DNA of 64,000 nucleotides from positions 2,795,502 through 2,859,501 of the forward strand of contig NC_087393.1 of assembly GCF_963675165.1 (NCBI RefSeq), read 5' to 3'. Source of the DNA: Halichondria panicea. Lineage: Eukaryota; Porifera; Demospongiae; Suberitida; Halichondriidae. Positions 56,801-64,000 of this stretch are shown piece by piece. Under the pieces are notes generated by a model. It made no database searches. It had not been told where the DNA came from and saw only the letters and a list, made by a program, of their open reading frames with translations. Positions within the stretch are counted from its first letter, which is position 1, and the number at the start of each line of letters is the position of its first letter. The translations under genes were made by a program, and so were the position numbers.

Positions 56801-59800
56801 CTGCTCTGACAAGGATCAGGTACTGTGTTTGAATATCAGTGGTAGTTTTAATTCAACTAATACAATTACGCACCGCTGCATGATAATCCACTTCCAGTGA
56901 ATCCAGTTCTACAAGTACATGCAAATTCCCCGTTGGTTACACTGTTTCGGGTGCAGTCCGCATTGGCATCGCAGGGATCAGAAAGACAGGGGTTTGGATC
57001 TGTGGCACATCAACATATCGTATCGACACAATAATTATATTACTTGTAGCACTGCTCACATATACAAGTCAATCCGTCTTCTTGAAATGGGGAGTTGCAT
57101 TCACACACGAAGTCTTGATTGTTCGCACTGCTTCTAGTACAGACAGCATTGACATCACAGGGATCAGAGAGACAGGGATCTGGATCTGTACACCCAATAC
57201 GATAATGAAAAATCGATCTACCATAATTCATTATACAATCATGTGTGCCACGTACGTACCTTTAAAGTTTATAATTCATAGGCATTGCTCATGGGGATCG
57301 CTTTACGAGTCCATGTACCAATTAACTTACAGATGCAACTGAATCCATCTCCTTCATATGGATAAATGCAGGAACAATTGAACATGGTCATGAGCAGTCC
57401 ATCTCTTGCACAGTCAGCATTGGGGTCACAAGGACTACTCAGGCAGGGATCAGGTACTATGTCAATTAGAGATCAGTAGACTGTGGTGTTTTCAATTATA
57501 CGCATTAATCAACATACCACTGCATGAGAATCCATCTCCTGTGTATTCAGGCCTACAAATACAAGTAAAGTCCCCATTGGACAAACTGAGTCTGGTACAG
57601 TCAGCATTGACATCACAAGGATTAGAGAGACAAGGGTTGCGATCTACGAGAGGGCAGAAAAAAGTATAATGTCGGATGAACTAAAAAGCTACTCAGCGGG
57701 CGGCAATGCATGACTGCACTAGAAGTCTGAGTATAGTTTGAACTACACTTACAAGTACAACTGAATCCATCTCCTTCATATGGAGCACAACACAAGCAAT
57801 TGAATGTGTTCACGAGAAGTCCATCCCTTGTACACTCAGCATTGGGATCACAGGGACTGCTCAGACAAGGATCAGGCACTGTGTTGGAATATCAGTGGTA
57901 GTTTCAATTCAACTGATACAGTTACATACGTACCGCTGCATGAGAATCCACTTCCAGTGAACCCAGTTCTACAAGTACAAGCAAATTCCCCGTTGGTTAC
58001 ACCATCTCGGGTGCACTCCGCATTGACATCGCAGGGATCAGAGAAACAGGGATCTGGATCTGTGGCACATCAACAAATAGTTTACCGACATAATGTATAT
58101 TTGTAGCAATGCTCACATATACAAGTCAATCCGTCTCCTTGAAATGGGGAGTTGCATTCACACACGAAGTCTTGATTGTTCGCACTGCTTCTAGTACAGA
58201 CAGCATTAACATCACAGGGATTAGAGAGGCAGGGATCTGGATCTGTACACCCAATACGATGATGAAACTAAATGTGCCATAATTCATTATACAATCATGT
58301 GTGCTAGCTTCCAATTTGCACACGTATGTACCTTTATTCATATAGGCATTGCTCATTGGGGATTGCTTTACGAGTCAATGTCCCAATTAACTTACAGATG
58401 CAACTGAATCCATCTCCTTCATATGGATCAATGCAGGAACAATTAAACATGTTCATGAGCAGTCCATCTCTTGCACAGTCAGCATTGGGGTCACAAGGAC
58501 TACTCAGGCAGGGATCAGGCACTGCATCAATTACAGATCAGTGGACTGTGGGGTTCTCAATTATACGCATTAATCAACATACCACTGCATGAGAATCCAT
58601 CTCCGGTGTATTCAGGCCTACAAATACAAGTAAAGTTCCCATTTGACAAACTGAGTCTGGTACAGTCAGCATTGACATCACAAGGATTAGACAGACAGGG
58701 GTTGCGATCTGTGAGTGCAGAAAATAATAAATGCACATCTTTCAGATGAACTAAAAAGCTACATTCTTCAAACATTGTCAACTCAGTGGGCAACTGACTG
58801 CACTACAAGCACATGCACACAACCCCATAGCAAATACAGCCACATCATGCGCAGATATGTATAGGCACTTACAAGTACAATTGAATCCATCTCCTTCATA
58901 TGGAGCACTACACAAGCAATTGAATGTGTTCACGAGAAGCCCATCCCTTGTACACTCAGCATTGGGATCACAGGGACTGCTCTGACAAGGATCAGGTACT
59001 GTGTTGGAATATCAGTGGTAGTTTCAATTCAACTATTACAATTACGTACCGCTGCATGAGAATCCACTTCCAATGAACCCAGTCCTACATATACAAACAA
59101 ATTCCCCGTTGGTTACACCGTTTCGGGTGCAGTCCGCATTGACATCGCAAGGATCAGATAGACAGGGGTTTGGATCTGAGGCACATCAACAAATCGCACT
59201 GACACAATAATTATACATTTAAACAATGCTCACATATACAAGTCAATCCGTCTCCTTGAAATGGGGAGGTGCATTCACACACGAAGTCTTGATTGTTCGC
59301 ACTGCTTCTAGTACAGACAGCATTGACATCACAGGGATTAGAGAGACAGGGATCTGGATCTGTACACCCAATATAATAATGAAAATCTATCTACCATAAT
59401 TCATTATACAATCATGTGTGTTAGCTGCCACGAACGTACCTTTAAAGTTTATAATTCATAGGCATTGCTCATGGGGATTGCTTTACGAGTCAATGTCCCA
59501 ATTAACTTACAGATGCAACTGAATCCATCTCCTTCATATGGATAAATGCAGGAACAATTGAACGTGGTCATGAGCAGTCCATCTCTTGCACAGTCAGCGT
59601 TGGGGTCACAAGGACTACTCAGGCAGGGATCAGGTACTGCGTCAATTACAGATTAGTGGACTGTGGTGTTTTCAATTATGCATTAATCAACATACCACTG
59701 CATGAGAATCCATCTCCTGTGTATTCAGGCCTACAAATACAAGTAAAGTCCCCATTGGACAAACTGAGTCTGGTACAGTCAGCATTGACATCACAAGGAT

Positions 59801-62800
59801 TAGAGAGACAAGGGTTGCGATCTGCGCAAGGGCAGAAAAATAATAGTAAAATTCACATTTTTTGGATGAACTAAAAAGCTATATTTTTCAAACATTACGA
59901 CTGCATTACATGTACATCCTAATAGCCACATGCGCAATTGAGTATAGGTTGAACTACACTTACAAGTACAAGTGAATCCATCTCCTTCATATGGAGCACT
60001 ACATAAGCAATTGAATGTGTTCACGAGAAGTCCATCCCTTGTACACTCAGCATTGGGATCACAGGGACTGCTCAGACAAGGATCAGGTACTGTGTTGGAA
60101 TATCAGTGGTACGTAGTTGTCATTGAAATTAATTATGTACCGCTGCATGATAATCCACTTCCAGTGAACCCAGTCCTACAAGCACAAGCAAATTCTCCGT
60201 TGGTCACACCGTCTCTGGTGCAGTCCGCATTGACATCACAGGGATCAGAGAGACAGGGGTTTGGATCTGTGGCCCAGGAAGATGATGATTGACATATTAA
60301 TTTAATCATCAACCCTTACATGTACAGTTGAATCCATCTCCTTGGAATGGAGCAATACACAAGCAATTAAATGTGTTCACGAGAAGTCCATCCCTTGTAC
60401 AATCAGCATTGGGATCACAGGGACTGCTCTGACAAGGATCAAGTACTGTGTTGGAATATGAGTGGTAGTTTCAATTCAACAAGTGTTGCAAGCTGCGCTG
60501 TGCTAATGCCTCTCGCCATGTTTTGCTTTTGCTCAAAACTATTAGACTATTAGAGTGTTATAGAATAGGTAATTATAGTTTGCTTTGTATAATAATGTTA
60601 CGTTATTATCTGATTGCTGTTGACAATGAATTCAATTCCACACAATCATTATAGGAGAGAAGCTTAGAAGCCTATCTGATGGGTTGAATGCATGATCTTC
60701 AATTTAGGATAAACTGCTTTATTGTAGACCTACAATGTAGAAGTTTAGTATTTTGCATTCCTGATGAATAATTATACACATGGTAGCAGTCTATTATGAA
60801 CTCTTGGTAGCATTGTAGTGTTTCGTAGCTTAATTGTGTTTTGTCTCAGGATCTCACACGTGGGACAGAAAAAGGGTTGTATCTGCAATAGGTTAAAGTT
60901 CGCAATGGCTGCTGCTCTCTGGCCGGCTGGCAGTACAGCTTTGCAGACTCTTGTAGCTAACAAAAAACCAGCGCGCATGCAAGGCTAACTCATAAATTGA
61001 AGAAATTTTGTGCAAACAGATGATGCTACGAAAAATTCTGAAGAGACTGCAACAGCCTTCACTATAAGTAAAATGAGCCGTGACTGAAGAACACAGCTTT
61101 AGTTTGCAAATCCACGAACGAGAACGTTGCTAGAAGCCTATAGAAGCTGTTAGTTTCTGTTGAGCAGTTACAGCTGGAATACACACAAGCAAACACAAGT
61201 CAGCTTTACCTCATCCCTCGTGCAGCTACGCCTCGAGGCTAATTACATACCGCTGCATGAGAATCCACTTCCAGTGTACCCAGTCCTACAAGTACAAGCA
61301 AATTCTCCGTTGGTAACACCGTGTCGGGTGCAGTCCGCATTGGCATCGCAGGGATCAGAGAAACAGGGATCTGGATCTGTGGCACATCAACAAATCGTAC
61401 TGACACAATATATATTTGTAGCAATGCTCACATATACAAGTCAATCCGTCTCCTTGAAATGGGGAGTTGCATTCACACATGAAGTCTTGATTATTCGCAC
61501 TGCTTCTAGTACAGACAGCATTGACATCACAAGGATTAGAGATACAGGGATCTGGATCTGTGGCACAGGAAGACGATGATTGACATATTAATTTAATCAT
61601 CGACACTTACATGTGCAGGTAAATCCATCTCCTTGAAATGGAGAGTTGCAAGTACAAGTGAATTCACTGTTCAGAGGATCACCTTGATGACAAACAGCAT
61701 TCACATCACATGGACCACTTAAACAAGGATCTGGAACTGCACGATCAAGATGGTTAAGCCAACGTAAATTATACCTCACAAACGTACGTACTTGAACACT
61801 CAAATCCAGTTCCAGTGAATCCAGATCGACATACACACATGAACACTGGACTCAAGGAACTTTCTTTTATGCAATCGGCATTTGCATCACATGGATTGGA
61901 TAAGCATGGGTCCACAACTGTAAATGAAATAGCAAATAAATGTACTGCCACTTCAGAAGTCTGTACACGTCAGAAGTCCTTACAGTAAAGTGGATTCAAA
62001 CCAGTTTACATGCTTAGTTAGGGCCGGGGACGATAACCACCCGCATTTGTACTGTTGTCTAAGGAGGATAACTGCTAATCGCAGAACTCACCTTGACAAC
62101 GGACTCCAGCGTCTTCTGAGTGCTGATTGAAGCAAATCACAATGGAGTTTTTAGGACAGTCTACCAATCTACTCTCTGTACCAGCACAGCTCACACCATC
62201 AAGGAAAATGCTTCCTGTCCCAGCACCAAAGTGCGCAGAACTGAATGCAACAGCACCTGAATAATTATAGTACTTAGAATTGATATGCAAATAACTAAAA
62301 GGACCTTCGGAATAGCTACGATCTAGAATTGATATAAATACCTGAATCAGAATACCCCAATTGTCTGCATACAACAGTTACATCAGCAGAGTCCCATGAG
62401 TCGTCACAGACAGTGCCCCATTCATTGTTTATGCAGATTTCTATTCTGCCTTCATTTGGTACACTTGCTCCATTCAATCGAATATCTCCAGTCAAGCAAG
62501 GAGCTGAAACATACTAACGTAATTTATGACTATACCTGCTATGAATACAAACCTTCACATCCAACTCCAGCATCATCACTGTGGTCACAATTATGGTCCA
62601 GAATTGGTCTGCTAGAACATTCCAAGAGCTGACTACTGCTAGAGGAGCACTGCACATCATCCATGTATATGGGACCAGTTCCCGAGCCGAAAAAGGCATT
62701 GCTGTACGGTGTTCCGGCTGCAAAATCCATAAGCAAACTCATTTTATCTCAGTTTTAATGTAATAAATACTATCTGTACATGTGCAATTACGTATGTATA

Positions 62801-63917
62801 TAATGGAAGGCACATCTGATAATACATACTTATAATTTTCCTAGAATAATAATCGATGTAGTTATGATGGCTTACTGGAAGTATAAGCATATCCCAGCTG
62901 CTTGCAGACCAATGTGGCATCAGTTGTGCCCCACGAGTCATCGCATACAGTTCCCCACTGATCATTGATACACACCTCCACTCTTCCCTGATACTGGTTT
63001 GACCCATCAACAAGACGAATATCTCCGTAGCTGCACACACTGCCCGTATCTGTTAAACTTTTATATCATAATAATTTTGCAATAATTATAATAACAAACC
63101 TTCAATCTGACACCTCACTCCGGCGTCCTCATTGTGACCATTGGAACAGATAACAGATGCAGCTCGAGTGCAGTCAATAAGACTGTTTTCTTCCCCACCA
63201 CAGCTAACTCCATCAAGGAAAGTACTCCCTATTCCAGCACCAAAGTGTGCTGCAGAGAATGCCACAGCATCTGCAAACAAGAAAATTCACTGCAAGTAGC
63301 ATTTGTGTATAGAGTAATTCTCGACATACATATACTTATTTAGCAAAACAACACAAAATGCTTTCACTCTAGAGATTAATAGTTGTATTTATAAGCAACT
63401 ACATAATATATAAACCTGTTGTGTTTTTATTGATGACAATAATATACATGCAGTGGGTGATTAGTGTACACAAATTGTATTACAACTAAAACCACACACA
63501 CAATAATATTATGTATAATGAGCAATGGTTTATACCATCGAAGCGCCTTGGTAAAATATAAAACACAATTGCAACTGTCATAAAAATTACCTGTTGCAGT
63601 ATATCCTAGCTGTCGACACACAACCGTAGCATCAGCAGAGCCCCAGGAGTCATCACAGACAGTGCCCCATTCATTGTTCATACAGATCTCTATCCTGCCT
63701 TCATTTGGAATGTTGCCTCCAGCCAGTCGAATGTCTCCAGTTGAGCATGGAGCTTCACATCCTACTCCAGCATCATCGTTGTGTGCACAGTTGTTAGTAA
63801 GAATAGGACTACTAGGACACTCCAAGAGTTGACTGCTGCTAGAGGAACACTGAACATCATCCAAGTATATTTGACCAGTTCCAGAGCCGAAAAAGGCATT
63901 ACTATATGGTACTCCGG
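49928..63917 (-). CDS. SRCR and multi-EGF single-pass membrane protein (5' end outside window)
   Basis: The gene reads right to left. Visible exons encode, in order, a partial SRCR domain, three complete SRCR domains, 41 EGF-like domains, a cysteine-containing juxtamembrane region, one transmembrane helix and a 48-residue tail ending at the TAA at 49928-49930. Almost all exons in the extracellular part are phase 1-1, so domains can be gained or lost without frame damage. The N-terminus, signal peptide and any further domains lie beyond 64000. SRCR and EGF modules occur in adhesion, scavenger and recognition receptors; sponges carry SRCR-bearing aggregation receptors, so cell adhesion or self/microbe recognition is a reasonable but unproven role. 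Over 2,200 residues are visible. Plus-strand open frames in this region are antisense shadows of the EGF exons. Confidence 0.92.
51070..51650 (+). mobile_element. Degraded LINE reverse-transcriptase C-terminal fragment in an SRCR/EGF intron
   Basis: The plus strand encodes pieces typical of the end of a non-LTR reverse transcriptase: [10 protein letters not shown] near 51140, [15 protein letters not shown] near 51385, and an open frame at 51442-51675 with [20 protein letters not shown] and [11 protein letters not shown]. Stops and shifts separate them. It is antisense to the host gene. Confidence 0.7.
51653..51967. mobile_element. MITE with TACCGTATA ends
   Basis: The left end TACCGTAT, a few bases, then GGTAATTTCCGGGGGACAAA is inverted on the right as TTTTGCCCCCTGAAAATTAC then C and TATACGGTA. 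The interior has CGTGGTTTTCATGG and ACCACGAATATTTTACGAG segments. It lies directly behind the LINE fragment in the last large intron of the SRCR/EGF gene. Confidence 0.78.
53090..53430 (+). other. Arg/Gln-rich open frame in an EGF-gene intron, probable mobile-element relic
   Basis: Between EGF exons at 52964 and 53473 an 83-codon frame (53160-53411) encodes highly charged repeats such as [20 protein letters not shown]. Such heptad-like R/E/Q arrays are often seen near the N-terminus of Helitron/PIF1-type element proteins, from memory and unverified. The insertion is absent from the equivalent intron of most other blocks, which supports a mobile origin. Confidence 0.35.
60780..61190 (-). repeat. 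Dispersed repeat relative in a large EGF intron
   Basis: The 805-base intron between EGF exons 60445 and 61251 is much longer than its neighbours. It carries GCGCGCATGC, CAAATCCACGAACGAGAACG and CAGCTGGAATACACACAAGC blocks that resemble, in reverse orientation, the family at 33432 and 40724. The insertion coincides with the place where the regular five-domain order breaks. Confidence 0.45.
62092..63917 (-). other. SRCR domain exons (one partial, three complete)
   Basis: Exons in transcript order: 63591-63917, 63100-63270, 62876-63049, 62553-62717, 62342-62503, 62092-62256, all phase 1-1. Each SRCR is split by one intron after the CRQLGY motif. First halves carry [20 protein letters not shown] and second halves (Y/V)[10 protein letters not shown] or FSAAHFGAG, then LLEC, C and DAGVGC. 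This is a group B-like cysteine pattern. The right-most exon fuses the second half of one domain with the first half of the next, so an intron has been lost or never gained there. More SRCR sequence is expected beyond 64000. Confidence 0.93.
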
Positions 63918-64000
63918 CTGCAGAATTCAGTAAATAAATTGTACAAGCTTTCTACTTACTGTAATGTTGGACATTAAAAGTGAAACAAGCAATGTTAGTG

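Larger units (their letters stand above)
52207..61917 (-). repeat. Array of 41 single-exon EGF-like domains in five-domain blocks
   Basis: Every exon is 126 bases (52207-52335 is 129), phase 1-1, one six-cysteine EGF of the NA(D/V)C...(Y/F)xGDG type. Lower bounds on the plus strand: 52207, 52394, 52658, 52839, 53473, 53650, 53833, 54118, 54304, 54575, 54752, 54934, 55212, 55391, 55634, 55811, 55997, 56275, 56454, 56697, 56874, 57060, 57331, 57518, 57753, 57934, 58117, 58396, 58583, 58873, 59050, 59234, 59511, 59696, 59964, 60141, 60320, 61251, 61432, 61611, 61792. Five classes recur. In transcript order: A ([12 protein letters not shown]), E ([13 protein letters not shown]), D ([12 protein letters not shown]), C ([13 protein letters not shown]), B ([12 protein letters not shown]). 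The block length is 1.06-1.12 kb, introns included. The two most upstream EGFs (61611, 61792) are outliers, and one block near 60141-61251 is incomplete. Confidence 0.95.

Overview
The window looks like nuclear DNA of an early-branching animal, most likely a demosponge. Genes are packed closely and cut by many short GT-AG introns (25 to 50 exons per gene). Introns and spacers are AT-rich. The gene set is metazoan: a GABA-B-type receptor, DHX16, SHPRH and an SRCR/EGF surface protein. The species call is inference. All exon models were built by hand from splice signals, and reading phase was checked across every junction.

Layout. 1-375: broken duplicate of the first receptor exon. 883-6303 (+): GABA-B-like class C GPCR, 16 exons, 766 aa. 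7029-19120 (+): DHX16/Prp2 spliceosomal DEAH helicase, 29 exons, 1035 aa. 19121-22549: repeat-rich spacer. 22550-30940 (+): a 25-exon gene whose exons sum to exactly 1411 codons and join two enzymes in one frame: a dye-decolorizing (DyP-type) heme peroxidase-like half and a glycyl radical enzyme (GRE) half. 32596-47365 (+): SHPRH, 27 exons, 1655 aa. 47366-49927: nested transposon debris. 49928-63917 (-, 5' end outside the window): a single-pass membrane protein with SRCR domains, 41 EGF-like domains each on its own exon, a juxtamembrane region, a transmembrane helix and a short tail.

The standout is the peroxidase-GRE gene. GREs are oxygen-sensitive anaerobic enzymes known mainly from bacteria and some protists and fungi. 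Here one lies inside a spliced animal gene, keeps its catalytic Cys (C993, C-x-E type, so not a pyruvate formate-lyase active site) and its radical Gly (G1383), and is fused behind a DyP domain that keeps the heme His (H412), distal Asp (D335) and distal Arg (R431). I know of no description of this architecture. No radical-SAM activase is visible in the window.

Other structure: a five-domain EGF block repeated about seven times with a period near 1.06-1.12 kb; three non-autonomous elements with 9-bp target duplications (Mutator-like), one carrying a nested 5'-truncated LINE with a 12-bp duplication; a pogo/Tigger-like MITE; and several inverted-repeat elements in introns. The genes do not form an obvious pathway; the neighbourhood looks like ordinary metazoan gene order around one unusual gene. 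No tRNA, rRNA or CRISPR was found.
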